Below, piece after piece: positions 1 through 7,149 of a stretch of 8,276 nucleotides of DNA. The translations under genes were made by a program, and so were the position numbers. Under the pieces are notes generated by a model, which was given only the letters and a program-made list of their open reading frames with translations, ran no database searches and was not told the DNA's origin. This stretch comes from an uncultured Oscillospiraceae bacterium (lineage in GTDB: Bacteria; Bacillota; Clostridia; Oscillospirales; Oscillospiraceae), in the NCBI GenBank assembly GCA_905233595.1, contig CAJOFI010000040.1:10639-18914 (forward strand), read 5' to 3'. Every line of letters starts with the position of its first letter. Within the stretch, counting starts at the first letter, position 1.

Positions 1-1140
1 GAGTACGAAAACGGCGGGCTGCACCTGGACGTTCAGCCCAAGTACAACGATTTCATTACCGTGGAGACCCCGGCTGAGAACGAAGACGGCGTGCTCTTCG
101 AGGTGTCGGAGACGGCCTCCCTCGAGGCGGGTAAATACGAGGGCGCGGGCTGGCTCTTCTCCATCGCGAAGGTCGATGCGGATCGCCTGCATGCGCTTCT
201 CTGCCGCGACATGAGCGGCATAGACGTGTTTGCCAAGGACTCCGAGGGGAACTACTTCCTGCGCCTGCACCCCACGGACGTGCGCTTTGAGCGCGCGAGC
301 GCCGAGGAGCTGGAGCAGGGGCAGGCACAGTGGACGATGCTCAATGAGTGGGCCGCCAACGTGCCCGAGCTCTTCGAGCGGCAAAACGGGCTGGAGGTCT
401 GCTCCTTCAGCAACACCGAGGTGGACATCTATCTCGCCCGCGCGGCATGGGATCCGGATGCGAGCTTCACGCTCAGCACCACGGAGTTCGGTCCCGTCAG
501 CGCGCAGGGCGTGGACGCCGCTCCTTACGTGGAGTACGTGATGCACGGCTGGTTCTGGGAGGCGGACGAATCCGAGACCCCGGACGGGGAATACGTTGTG
601 CTGAGCTTCCCGGAGGAGGACGTACGGCTGGACTTCTTCTTTGCACCCGGCTCCTACGTGCGCGTCGTATCCGGTGAAGACGAGCGCCTCTACCAGTCGG
701 TGCTGTGGGACGACAGCATCAGCAACGCCGAGGCTATGCGCGGTTGGTACTGCAAGGCGGCGGAGGCTTCCGGCCTCAGGGAACCGGACGGCAGGCTCGA
801 CGCTTATCTCGGACAGTGGGTGGAGAAGATCGCGGGACGCGGCACGGTCACGGTGATGGAAACGGTTGCACCCGACAAGGCAAGGATCGAAATCGAGTGG
901 CCGGAGAGCGCCGCTGTGCTCGACAACTGGACGATGCTCGCCACGCTGGACGAGGAGGGCAAGCTCGTCTATGAAAACGGCACCCTCGACGTCAACGAAT
1001 TTGACGAGAACGGCGTAGCCTGGATCGTGGACGAGCGGTGGGAGCAGAGCGGCTTCTTCACGCTGAACGAAGAGGGCGAGCTCTGCTGGCACGACGATTA
1101 TTCCGAGGACACGGAGGATTCCGTCTTTTTCCGCGAGTAA
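1..1140 (+). CDS. Unrecognised acidic protein, 3' part (5' end outside window)
   Basis: The frame is open from base 1 to the TAA at 1138-1140 (379 residues visible), so the true start lies upstream. The GTG at 61 has no ribosome site and should not be taken as the start. The protein is very rich in Asp, Glu, Trp and Tyr and shows no membrane helix, nucleotide-binding motif or catalytic signature that I can name. The last 110 residues look like a beta-rich module (IEIEWPESAAVLDNW, then KLVYENGTLDV). The first visible residues, EYENGGLHLDV, resemble the KLVYENGTLDV segment, which suggests repeated copies of this module. The composition would suit a secreted protein or lipoprotein, but the N-terminus that would show a signal peptide is missing. 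It ends 30 bp before the STAS gene with no terminator between, so the two may be co-transcribed. That a gene exists here is secure; its function is unknown. Confidence 0.85.
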   Translation, partial: EYENGGLHLDVQPKYNDFITVETPAENEDGVLFEVSETASLEAGKYEGAGWLFSIAKVDADRLHALLCRDMSGIDVFAKDSEGNYFLRLHPTDVRFERASAEELEQGQAQWTMLNEWAANVPELFERQNGLEVCSFSNTEVDIYLARAAWDPDASFTLSTTEFGPVSAQGVDAAPYVEYVMHGWFWEADESETPDGEYVVLSFPEEDVRLDFFFAPGSYVRVVSGEDERLYQSVLWDDSISNAEAMRGWYCKAAEASGLREPDGRLDAYLGQWVEKIAGRGTVTVMETVAPDKARIEIEWPESAAVLDNWTMLATLDEEGKLVYENGTLDVNEFDENGVAWIVDERWEQSGFFTLNEEGELCWHDDYSEDTEDSVFFRE

Positions 1141-1170
1141 GCAACAATAATTTTACAGGAGGAATTACCC

Positions 1171-1470
1171 ATGCTGAACATTGAAAAGAAACCCAACGGA
1201 GCCGAGCTCACCGTGGCGCTGACCGGGCGGCTCGATACCACCACCGCGCCTGAGCTTGAGAAGGAGCTCAAGGCCTCTCTCGGCGGCGTGAGCGATCTCG
1301 TGATCGACATGAACGCCCTTGAGTACATCTCTTCCGCCGGCCTGCGTGTGCTGCTCTCCGCGCAGAAGATCATGAACCGCCAGGGTGACATGAAGGTCGT
1401 GAACGTCAATGAGACGATCATGGAGATCTTCGAGGTCACCGGCTTCTCCGATATTCTGAATATCGCGTAA
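1171..1470 (+). CDS. STAS-domain anti-sigma factor antagonist (SpoIIAA/RsbV-like)
   Basis: This 99-residue protein is a single STAS domain of the usual length for SpoIIAA/RsbV. Visible family features are the first strand and LTGRLDTTTAPELE (residues 17-30), the LVIDMNALEYISSAGL core (43-58) and the terminal FEVTGFSDILNI. Ser55 in YISSAGL aligns with Ser58 of Bacillus subtilis SpoIIAA, the residue phosphorylated by the anti-sigma kinase, so the switch site is kept. In this family the unphosphorylated protein binds an RsbW/SpoIIAB-type kinase and frees a sigma factor. No such kinase or sigma gene is adjacent here, so the partner is unknown. The ATG at 1171 is chosen because AGGAGG (1157-1162) lies 8 nt upstream. 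The gene is followed directly by a strong terminator. Alternative: a STAS protein acting in another partner-switching pathway, not sporulation. Confidence 0.93.
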   Translation: MLNIEKKPNGAELTVALTGRLDTTTAPELEKELKASLGGVSDLVIDMNALEYISSAGLRVLLSAQKIMNRQGDMKVVNVNETIMEIFEVTGFSDILNIA

Positions 1471-1478
1471 AACAGAGG

Positions 1479-1515
1479 GGAAGCGCTGACGAAACTGCGT
1501 CAACGCTTCCTTTTT
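1479..1515 (+). terminator. Intrinsic terminator after the STAS gene
   Basis: GGAAGCGCTGAC (1479-1490) pairs with GTCAACGCTTCC (1499-1510), giving 11 pairs with one C/A mismatch around an 8-nt loop, followed by TTTTT (1511-1515). It begins 8 nt after the STAS stop codon. It should end the transcript of the first two genes and separate them from the dipeptidase gene. Confidence 0.9.
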
Positions 1516-1540
1516 ATATGGCAGAAGTGGAGATTCCGCT

Positions 1541-2194
1541 ATGGATTATAAGAAAAACGTGACAATGGACTCCTCCGGTTTTGTTTTGCTCGCCGACTAT
1601 ATCCCCGGCATCGTCCAGGAGATCCGCTATTACTCCACCTATAACTTCGTAGGTGAGCGCGTGGACGGCTATGAGGAGCCGGTCGCGCTGCTCACGAAGG
1701 AGGCGGCGCGGGCGCTCAAGACCGTGGCCAACGAGATGAACGTGCAGGGCTACCGGCTGAAGATCTACGACGCCTACCGCCCGGCGCGCGCCGTGCGGCA
1801 CTTTGTCCTCTGGGGGATCGAGGATCTTGACTTGCGCATGAAGCCCTATTTCTATCCCGCGCTCGAAAAGCAGGAGCTTTTCAGGCAGGGCTATATCGCA
1901 AGCCAGTCCTCCCACAGCCGGGGCAGCACGGTGGATCTGACCCTGCTCGATATGAAAACCGGCAAGGAGCTGGATATGGGAAGCCCCTTCGACCTGTTCA
2001 GCGAGCTCTCCCACCCGGATTGCCGCGCGGTAAGCGAGGAGCAGTACCAGAACCGCATGCTGCTGCAAAACGCCATGACGCGAAACGGCTTTGCGCCCAT
2101 CTCCTGCGAATGGTGGCACTTCACGCTCAAGGATGAACCCTACCCGGAGGTCTACTTTGACTTTCCCGTATCGGCGGAATATCTCAAGCGATGA
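1541..2194 (+). CDS. D-Ala-D-Ala dipeptidase, VanX/DdpX type (peptidase M15D)
   Basis: This 217-residue protein is a zinc metallopeptidase expected to split D-alanyl-D-alanine into two D-Ala in the cytoplasm. The key residues of VanX are all present at a constant offset of +9: Arg80 in YDAYRP (VanX Arg71), zinc ligands His125 and Asp132 in SSHSRGSTVD (His116, Asp123), catalytic Glu190 and zinc ligand His193 in CEWWHF (Glu181, His184). There is no signal peptide, as expected for a cytosolic enzyme. The ATG at 1541 has a modest GTGGAG site 8 nt upstream; an in-frame ATG eight codons on is less well placed. No vanH, ligase or vanRS gene is in the window, so this is more likely a housekeeping or D-dipeptide-use enzyme than a glycopeptide-resistance determinant. 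It is transcriptionally separated from the STAS gene by a terminator. No convincing promoter was found in the short gap upstream. Confidence 0.93.
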   Translation: MDYKKNVTMDSSGFVLLADYIPGIVQEIRYYSTYNFVGERVDGYEEPVALLTKEAARALKTVANEMNVQGYRLKIYDAYRPARAVRHFVLWGIEDLDLRMKPYFYPALEKQELFRQGYIASQSSHSRGSTVDLTLLDMKTGKELDMGSPFDLFSELSHPDCRAVSEEQYQNRMLLQNAMTRNGFAPISCEWWHFTLKDEPYPEVYFDFPVSAEYLKR

Positions 2195-2223
2195 AAATGA
2201 CCTGCCGGATCGGGCGGTAAATA

Positions 2224-2388
2224 CGACCGCGCGAAGGCTCGTCACGCCATTTTTTTGATGGGGCAGCTCTAAAAACGCCTGTCCGGCGCTGCGCCGGATC
2301 TCTGGCTTTTCGTGCAAAAAACTTGAAATACACAAGTGTTCCTGCGTTTTTCGAGTTGCCCGATGGTTTGACGTGCCGCAGGCGGCCG
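2224..2388 (+). repeat. Foldback (long imperfect hairpin) repeat, copy 1
   Basis: Outer arms 2224-2248 and 2365-2388 and inner arms 2257-2278 and 2344-2365 are reverse complements. The inner arms have 18 Watson-Crick pairs plus one G-T in 22; the outer arms are weaker, about 17 of 25. The loop region contains a perfect 7-bp hairpin TCCGGCG-CTG-CGCCGGA (2282-2298) and the segment CTTGAAATACACAA (2322-2335) followed by TTCCTGCG. The same 14-mer plus TTCCTGCG recurs in the foldback element near 7057, in the same orientation. The element fills most of the gap between the dipeptidase and transporter genes. No flanking duplication is evident, so it may be an old, decayed copy. The borders are approximate. 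Confidence 0.65.
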
Positions 2389-2461
2389 GAACATTTTTAT
2401 ACGTCACACAGCAAAATACAAAAAGGATCAATGGCCTGTGCCATGTCGGGAGTGAATAGTA
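2389..2461 (+). promoter_or_regulatory. Leader of the transporter operon: small hairpin and ribosome site
   Basis: This AT-richer stretch precedes the TTG start at 2462. ATGGC-CTGT-GCCAT (2431-2444) can form a 5-bp hairpin just before GGGAG (2448-2452), which is the ribosome site 9 nt from the TTG. A promoter should lie here or inside the foldback repeat, but the candidates (TTGACG at 2368-2373; TATACG at 2398-2403) are badly spaced, so none is claimed. An ATG at 2431 with AAAGGA just upstream opens a 16-codon frame that overlaps the start of the next gene out of frame; it could be a leader peptide or chance. Confidence 0.4.
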
Positions 2462-4726
2462 TTGGAAGAGAAAAACCTTAGCCGCAGAGCGCTGTCCGCT
2501 CTGTGCATACTGGCGCTGCTGTGCACGCTGCTTTGCGGCTGCGGCGCGCGGGAGGAGACGGGCATCCGCTCCCTTGCCGATCTGGGAAGACCTGGAATGA
2601 CGATTGCGACCGCCGAGGATATGCCGGAATGGGAGACGCTGCAGCGGGACTATCCCGAGGCGGAGCTGCTGGTGTTCAATTCCGACGCGGCGTACCAGAA
2701 CGTAGCGATGGGGAAGATAGACGCCTGCGTTTTCTCCAGGATCGAGATGGAGCTCGCCATGAAAAACGGCGTTACAGGCGTTCGCATCCTGGAGGAGGAT
2801 TACAGCAGGGAACCCGTTGGGATCGGCGTTTCGCCGAAGACTGAGATCCCGGAGCTGCGGGAAAAGATCAACGCCTTCCTCGCGGAGATGAAGGCGGACG
2901 GTACGCTCGACGATATGTACCGCCGCTGGGTCACCGAAGGCGACGAAACCATGCCCGAGATCCCCGCGCCGACGCAGCCGAGCGTCCGTCTTGTCGTCGG
3001 AACAACGGGTCTTATCGCCCCTTTTTCCTACTACAAGGGACCCGAGCTGTACGGCTATGATGTTGAGCTTGCCTATCGCTTTGCCGCGTGGCTGGACGCC
3101 GATCTGAAATTCAAGGTGTATGATTTCGGCGGGCTTTTGAGCGCGGCGCAGACTGGCGATGTGGACTGCGCAATGTCCAACCTCTTCTATTCACCGGAGA
3201 GGGACGAGCGGCTTCCTTTCTCCGATACGCTCTTTGAGGTTCCGATCGCTGTTATGGTGCAAGATAACGGCACGCGGGAGACGACGCTGGACGACGTGCG
3301 CCGCGGGAGGATCGCCTGCCTGAGCGGCTCGGCCTTCCCGGATATCGTTATGGAGTACCTGCCGGACACGGAGCCCCTGCTCTACCCGTCCGCCGCGGAC
3401 GAGATCGCGGCGCTCAAGGGCGGCAAGGTGGATGCGATCGCTTTTGACGACGCCGTTGCCAGAACTATGCAGGCGTCGGATAAAAGCCTTCGTATGCTGC
3501 CGGACGTCCTGGATCATTCGGATTTTGCATTCATTTTTCCCAAGAGCGAAGCCGGAGAGGCGCTTCGGGACGAGGTAGACGCCTACCTTCTCGGCTTAAA
3601 GGCGGACGGGACGCTGGAGGCCATGCAGCAAAAGTGGTTCGACTGCGAAGATCTCAGGACGCCGCAGCCCCTGGATTACCGTGCGTTTCCGGCAACGCGG
3701 GGAACGGTACGCCTCGCCACAACGATCGAATACCCGCCCTTCACCGTCCTCTATGAGGGTGGGCTCTGCAGCGGCTATGAGGTGGAGCTGCTCGCGATGT
3801 TCTGCCGCGACAATGGCTACGCGCTGGAGGTACAGGACGTCAACTTTGAAGGGCTCCTTGCGACCGTGCAGAGCGGCAAGTGCGACGTCGGCTCCGACTG
3901 CATCTCCGTCACGGAGGAGCGGAAAGAGGCTGTGCTGTTCTCGGTTCCAAGCTATACCGGCGGCACCGCGCTGATCGTTCTGAAAAAGGGGCTGGACGGG
4001 GAAAAAGAGAGCGTTCTCTCCTCTCTTCGGGGGAGCTTTGAAAAGACCTTTCTGCGCGAAAACCGCTGGCAGCTCTTTATGCAGGGCATCGGGACGACCA
4101 TGCTCATTACCGTGCTCTCCATCCTCTTCGGCACGGCGCTCGGCTTTGGGGTCTTCCTGCTCTGCCGCAAGGGCAATCCCGTCGCGAACGCTCTGACGCG
4201 CTTTTTCGTCTGGCTGGTGCAGGGAATGCCGGTGGTGGTGCTGCTGATGGTGTTCTATTACGTCATCTTTGGAAGCGTCAGCATCTCCGGCACGGCGGTG
4301 TCGGTGGTGGCCTTCACGCTGGTCTTCGGCTCGGGCGTCTACGCGATGGTGAAGGCGGGCGTCGCTACGGTAGACCGCGGGCAGACCGAGGCCGCTTACG
4401 CGCTGGGCTACACCGATCGGCGCAGCTTCTTCCGCATCATTCTGCCCCAGGCGCTGCCGCACATCCTGCCCGTCTACAAGGGTGAGATCACGGCGCTCAT
4501 CAAGGCAACGGCGGTCGTGGGCTACGTCGCGGTGCAGGATCTGACCAAGATGGGCGACATCGTGCGCAGCCGCACCTACGAGGCCTTCTTCCCGCTCATT
4601 GCCGTGGCGGTGATCTATTTCGTTCTGGCCGCGATTCTGACCGCAATCGTCAACCGCATCGAACTGCGCATCGACCCGCGCAGGAGGTCGCGCGAGGACG
4701 TTCTCAAGGGGGTAAACGGAAAATGA
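2462..4726 (+). CDS. Amino-acid ABC transporter: lipoprotein with tandem binding modules fused to permease
   Basis: This 754-residue protein combines ligand capture and the membrane channel of a polar-amino-acid importer. Residues 1-27 are a lipoprotein signal ending in the lipobox LCGC (lipidated Cys27). Three SBP_bac_3-like segments follow: about 35-157 matches only the C-terminal half of the fold; 175-393 is a complete module, with GYDVELA and the [12 protein letters not shown] stretch; 416-510 matches only the N-terminal half ([18 protein letters not shown]). A linker leads to about five membrane helices (from about 535) of the His/Glu/Gln permease family. Their ATPase-contact EAA loop starts at Glu643 (EAAYALG, then IILPQALP). 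The TTG start at 2462 is chosen for the GGGAG at 2448-2452 and because it gives a proper signal peptide. The protein overlaps the ATPase gene by 4 bp. Substrate cannot be read from the sequence. The fusion of binding protein and permease is known in Clostridia; the half-full-half order is discussed as a finding. Confidence 0.92.
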   Translation: MEEKNLSRRALSALCILALLCTLLCGCGAREETGIRSLADLGRPGMTIATAEDMPEWETLQRDYPEAELLVFNSDAAYQNVAMGKIDACVFSRIEMELAMKNGVTGVRILEEDYSREPVGIGVSPKTEIPELREKINAFLAEMKADGTLDDMYRRWVTEGDETMPEIPAPTQPSVRLVVGTTGLIAPFSYYKGPELYGYDVELAYRFAAWLDADLKFKVYDFGGLLSAAQTGDVDCAMSNLFYSPERDERLPFSDTLFEVPIAVMVQDNGTRETTLDDVRRGRIACLSGSAFPDIVMEYLPDTEPLLYPSAADEIAALKGGKVDAIAFDDAVARTMQASDKSLRMLPDVLDHSDFAFIFPKSEAGEALRDEVDAYLLGLKADGTLEAMQQKWFDCEDLRTPQPLDYRAFPATRGTVRLATTIEYPPFTVLYEGGLCSGYEVELLAMFCRDNGYALEVQDVNFEGLLATVQSGKCDVGSDCISVTEERKEAVLFSVPSYTGGTALIVLKKGLDGEKESVLSSLRGSFEKTFLRENRWQLFMQGIGTTMLITVLSILFGTALGFGVFLLCRKGNPVANALTRFFVWLVQGMPVVVLLMVFYYVIFGSVSISGTAVSVVAFTLVFGSGVYAMVKAGVATVDRGQTEAAYALGYTDRRSFFRIILPQALPHILPVYKGEITALIKATAVVGYVAVQDLTKMGDIVRSRTYEAFFPLIAVAVIYFVLAAILTAIVNRIELRIDPRRRSREDVLKGVNGK

Positions 4727-5829
4727 TCGAACTGAGGCATCTTCAAAAGAAATACGAGCAGGCGACACCCTTGAAGGACGTGAACACGGTCATCCACGAC
4801 GGGGACGTGATCTCCATCATCGGCCCCTCCGGCACGGGAAAATCCACGCTCATCCGCTGCATCAACATGCTTGAACGCCCCACCGCCGGACAGATTCTCC
4901 TCGACGGGGTGGACATCACCGCGCCCAAATACGATCTGACTCTGGCGCGGCGCAAGATGGGCATGGTGTTCCAGTCCTTCAACCTCTTCGGGCACCTGAC
5001 CGTGATTGAGAATCTGATGCTCGCGCCGATGGACATTCTCAAGAAGTCCAGGCAGGAGGCGTATGAAACCGGCGTCGCGCTCTTAAAGCGCGTTGGGCTT
5101 GCCGGGCGGGAGCTTCAATACCCGGAGCAGCTCTCCGGCGGTCAGAAGCAGCGCGTCGCCATCGCGCGCACGCTCGCGATGGATCCGGAGGTCATCCTCC
5201 TGGACGAGCCGACCAGCGCCCTCGATCCCACCATGGTGGGGGAGGTGCAGGCGGTCATCCGCGACCTTGCCCAGACCGGCAAGACCATGATGATCGTGAC
5301 GCATGAGATGAGCTTTGCCCGTGCCATCTGCAACCGCGTGTTCTATATGGATCAGGGCGGCATCTATGAGGACGGTACGCCCGAGCAGATTTTTGAGCAC
5401 CCGCAGAAGGAGCTGACGCGGCGCTTTATCCGCAAGCTCAAGGTGCTTGAGCTCGTGATCGACAGGCCGGACTATGATTTCCTCGGCCTCGGCACGGAGA
5501 TCGACCGCTACTGCATGCAGAACGTCATCCCGCCGCGCACGAAGTACCGCATCCGCCTTGCCATCGAGGAGCTGGTGCAGCAGATGCTCAGACCCGTCCT
5601 GCGCACGGCGCCGGTACGCGTAGCGGTGGAATACGCGCCGAACGAGGAGCAGGCCTCCGTCACGGTCTGCTACGGCGGCGAACGCTTTGACCCCGCGCAG
5701 GGGGAGAACGAGCTCTCTTATAAGGTGCTCAAGGCCTCGGTGGAGGAGCTGAGCTACAGCTTTGACCCCGAGAGGGAAGACACGAACGTCATTCGTGTGC
5801 TGATGCGCGAAACGCGCCTTGAGGCATAG
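4723..5829 (+). CDS. Amino-acid ABC transporter ATPase (GlnQ/HisP type) with GHKL-like C-terminal extension
   Basis: Residues 1 to about 240 are a complete importer ATPase: Walker [10 protein letters not shown] (34-42), Q-loop Gln84, signature LSGGQ (137-141), Walker B VILLDE (157-162), D-loop SALD (165-168) and switch His194. It would power the permease encoded just upstream; the start codon lies in the ATGA overlap with that gene's stop, and AAGGGGG (4706-4712) is 10 nt before it. GlnQ-type ATPases normally end near 240-250 residues, but this one runs to 368. Residues 250-362 resemble the RsbW/SpoIIAB GHKL fold: [12 protein letters not shown] (278-289) sits where the N-box E-x-x-x-N would be, and YGGERFDP (317-324) where D-x-G-x-G-F-D-P would be. 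The Mg-binding Asn is replaced by Gln287 and the G1 Asp by Gly318, so ATP binding by this tail is doubtful; a regulatory or protein-binding role is inferred. The ATPase call is firm, while the tail assignment is moderate. Confidence 0.95.
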   Translation: MIELRHLQKKYEQATPLKDVNTVIHDGDVISIIGPSGTGKSTLIRCINMLERPTAGQILLDGVDITAPKYDLTLARRKMGMVFQSFNLFGHLTVIENLMLAPMDILKKSRQEAYETGVALLKRVGLAGRELQYPEQLSGGQKQRVAIARTLAMDPEVILLDEPTSALDPTMVGEVQAVIRDLAQTGKTMMIVTHEMSFARAICNRVFYMDQGGIYEDGTPEQIFEHPQKELTRRFIRKLKVLELVIDRPDYDFLGLGTEIDRYCMQNVIPPRTKYRIRLAIEELVQQMLRPVLRTAPVRVAVEYAPNEEQASVTVCYGGERFDPAQGENELSYKVLKASVEELSYSFDPEREDTNVIRVLMRETRLEA

Positions 5830-5840
5830 ACGCTGCAGCC

Positions 5841-6329
5841 ATGAAGTTTGATACCAGATTCAAAAAACCGAAGCTTTGGAACCTCGCGGTGCTGGCCTGC
5901 GTCTGCCTCGCGGCTGTCGGGTTTCTGGCGCGTGACGGGGCGGAAAAAAACGCCGCCGCGATTTGCATCGTGCTCGATTGCTTCTTCCTTTTGACCTTCG
6001 GCCTTCTTGTGTACACCTTCTGGGAACAGCTCAAGTACAATCCCTATTCCTACAATACGATCTACTACACCGGCTTTGCGCTCTTCGATCTGTCGGTGCT
6101 GGCGGCGCACGTGCTTTTGACCGTGCGGATCCTGCGCTACCCCAGCGTCTACCGCTGGTCGGAGATCCTGCCCCTGCTGACAGGCTCGGCGAAGAACTAT
6201 ATGCTGCTGTCCTTCCCCTTTATCGTGATCTTCTCCGTCGCGCTCTGCGTCTCCAACGTCTCGCTGATCCGCCACGAGGGGAAGCGCTTCGTGAATATCT
6301 TTCGGCGAGCGGAAGCGAGCGCAAGGTGA
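5841..6329 (+). CDS. N-terminal membrane half of a split YdcF/DUF218 protein
   Basis: This 162-residue product has about four membrane helices (roughly residues 12-30, 38-60, 76-97 and 118-138). Its text up to SLIRHEGKRFVNI (ending near base 6299) looks like the membrane part that precedes the DUF218 domain in longer Clostridia YdcF proteins. The last residues, FRRAEASAR, look like out-of-frame translation: the same DNA in the next frame reads SASGSERKVMVHDL, which continues naturally into the downstream protein. The gene therefore appears to have suffered a deletion with frameshift near 6300. It starts 11 nt after the ATPase gene with no clear ribosome site; a TGA at 5820-5822 in this frame rules out a start further upstream. 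It may be co-transcribed with the transporter. Alternative: a genuine separate small membrane protein coupled to the next gene. Confidence 0.65.
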   Translation: MKFDTRFKKPKLWNLAVLACVCLAAVGFLARDGAEKNAAAICIVLDCFFLLTFGLLVYTFWEQLKYNPYSYNTIYYTGFALFDLSVLAAHVLLTVRILRYPSVYRWSEILPLLTGSAKNYMLLSFPFIVIFSVALCVSNVSLIRHEGKRFVNIFRRAEASAR

Positions 6330-6991
6330 TGGTCCACGATCTGATCGCGAATCTCGCCTCGGCGGTGTATCTCTATTTTGAGTGCATGCTCATCGGCGCG
6401 ATCATTGCCGACTGCATCGCCGCCTGCTACGAGCCGGAACCGGACAAGGATTTCATCATCATCCTCGGCTGCGGCATCCGCAAGGACGGGACGCCCTGCC
6501 CGCTGCTGCGCGGGAGGATCGACCGGGCGCTCGCCTTTGCCCAAAAGCAGAAGGCGCAGACCGGAAAGGACGTGATCTTCGTCACCTCCGGCGGACAGGG
6601 GCCGGACGAGGTGATTTCCGAGAGCGCGTCGATGAAGCGCTATCTGCTCGAGCAGGGCGTCCCGGAGGCGCGGATCATCGAGGAGGATCGCTCCACCGAC
6701 ACCTTTGAGAACATGAAGTTTTCCAAGGAAAAGATATGGGAAGTGAACCCCAAGGGGAAGATCGCCTTCTCCACGACGAACTACCACGTCTTTCGCGGCG
6801 GCCTCTACGCGCGGCGCGTGAAGATGCGCGCGGTCGGCATGGGCTCGAAGACAAAATGGTACTTCTGGCCGAACGCCTCCGTGCGGGAATTCGTCGGCCT
6901 TCTGACCGAGCACCGGGGCAAGCAGGCGCTGATCTTCGGCGGTATGCTGCTGCTCTACACGGTGCTGACATTTCTCATCTATTGCTATTAG
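6329..6991 (+). CDS. YdcF/SanA-family (DUF218) membrane protein, C-terminal part of split gene
   Basis: This frame carries the DUF218 domain: FIIILGCGIRKDGTPCPLLR, then VTSGGQGPDEVISE, RIIEEDRSTDTFENM and FSTTNYHVFRGG, the usual order of glycine-rich, acidic and His-containing motifs. YdcF/SanA proteins are envelope-associated; their biochemical role is poorly defined. One membrane helix precedes the domain (SAVYLYFECMLIGAIIAD) and one follows it at the C-terminus (ALIFGGMLLLYTVLTFLIY). ATG 6329 is chosen because it overlaps the upstream TGA (TGATG), which would permit coupling, but the ribosome site is weak and the frame stays open upstream. Bases 5963-6300 in this frame are not protein-like and belong to the neighbouring frame. 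From ATG 6329 the product is 220 residues. The TAG stop at 6989-6991 is built partly from the inserted repeat that begins at 6991. Family assignment is firm; whether the two halves still work is uncertain. Confidence 0.8.
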   Translation: MVHDLIANLASAVYLYFECMLIGAIIADCIAACYEPEPDKDFIIILGCGIRKDGTPCPLLRGRIDRALAFAQKQKAQTGKDVIFVTSGGQGPDEVISESASMKRYLLEQGVPEARIIEEDRSTDTFENMKFSKEKIWEVNPKGKIAFSTTNYHVFRGGLYARRVKMRAVGMGSKTKWYFWPNASVREFVGLLTEHRGKQALIFGGMLLLYTVLTFLIYCY

Positions 6992-7149
6992 GAACTGTTC
7001 CGAAATAACTTGTGCAATCTGACTTGCCTTTTTCACCTGTAGCTTCGTTGTCAAATCTTGAAATACACAAAATATTCCTGCGATTTTCCGCCTCGCTACA
7101 GGCGAAAAATCCTACGCCATCTTTGCACAATTTATTTCTGCACAGTTCC
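6991..7149 (+). mobile_element. MITE-like inverted-repeat element, 159 bp (foldback copy 2)
   Basis: The ends are terminal inverted repeats: 6991-7017 (starting GGAACTGT) and 7123-7149 (ending ACAGTTCC) match at 24 of 27 positions. The element is flanked by TTA on both sides (6988-6990 and 7150-7152), a candidate 3-bp target duplication. A second inner pair of arms, TTTTTC-A-CCTGTAGC (7029-7043) and its partner 7095-7109, matches at 14 of 15, so the whole element folds into one long hairpin. Its loop region holds CTTGAAATACACAA (7057-7070) followed by TTCCTGCG, shared with the repeat near 2322. It contains no credible reading frame, so movement would need a transposase supplied elsewhere. TNA-type 3-bp duplications are known for some IS5-family groups; the link to that family is only a suggestion. 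Confidence 0.72.

Noticed and set aside
61..61. GTG at 61 as start of the first gene
   Set aside because: The frame is open back to base 1 with protein-like sequence, and there is no ribosome site before 61.
1541..2194. Glycopeptide-resistance gene cluster
   Set aside because: Only the VanX-like enzyme is present; no D-Ala-D-Lac ligase, dehydrogenase or two-component genes are in the window.
1514..2431. Long open frame on the minus strand (305 codons)
   Set aside because: It lies antisense to the well-supported dipeptidase gene, its product matches nothing recognisable, and it is explained by GC-rich codon structure on the opposite strand.
3596..4768. Minus-strand open frame of 390 codons
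   Set aside because: Antisense to the permease domain; its product is an unnatural mix rich in His, Arg and Glu, typical of shadow frames in GC-rich genes.
5963..6328. Upstream extension of the DUF218 frame to a start at 5963
   Set aside because: This stretch translates to Arg/Leu-rich text with no membrane character, whereas the overlapping frame encodes clear membrane helices.
6197..7054. Minus-strand open frame of 285 codons
   Set aside because: Antisense to the DUF218 domain and crosses into the MITE-like element; composition is that of a shadow frame.
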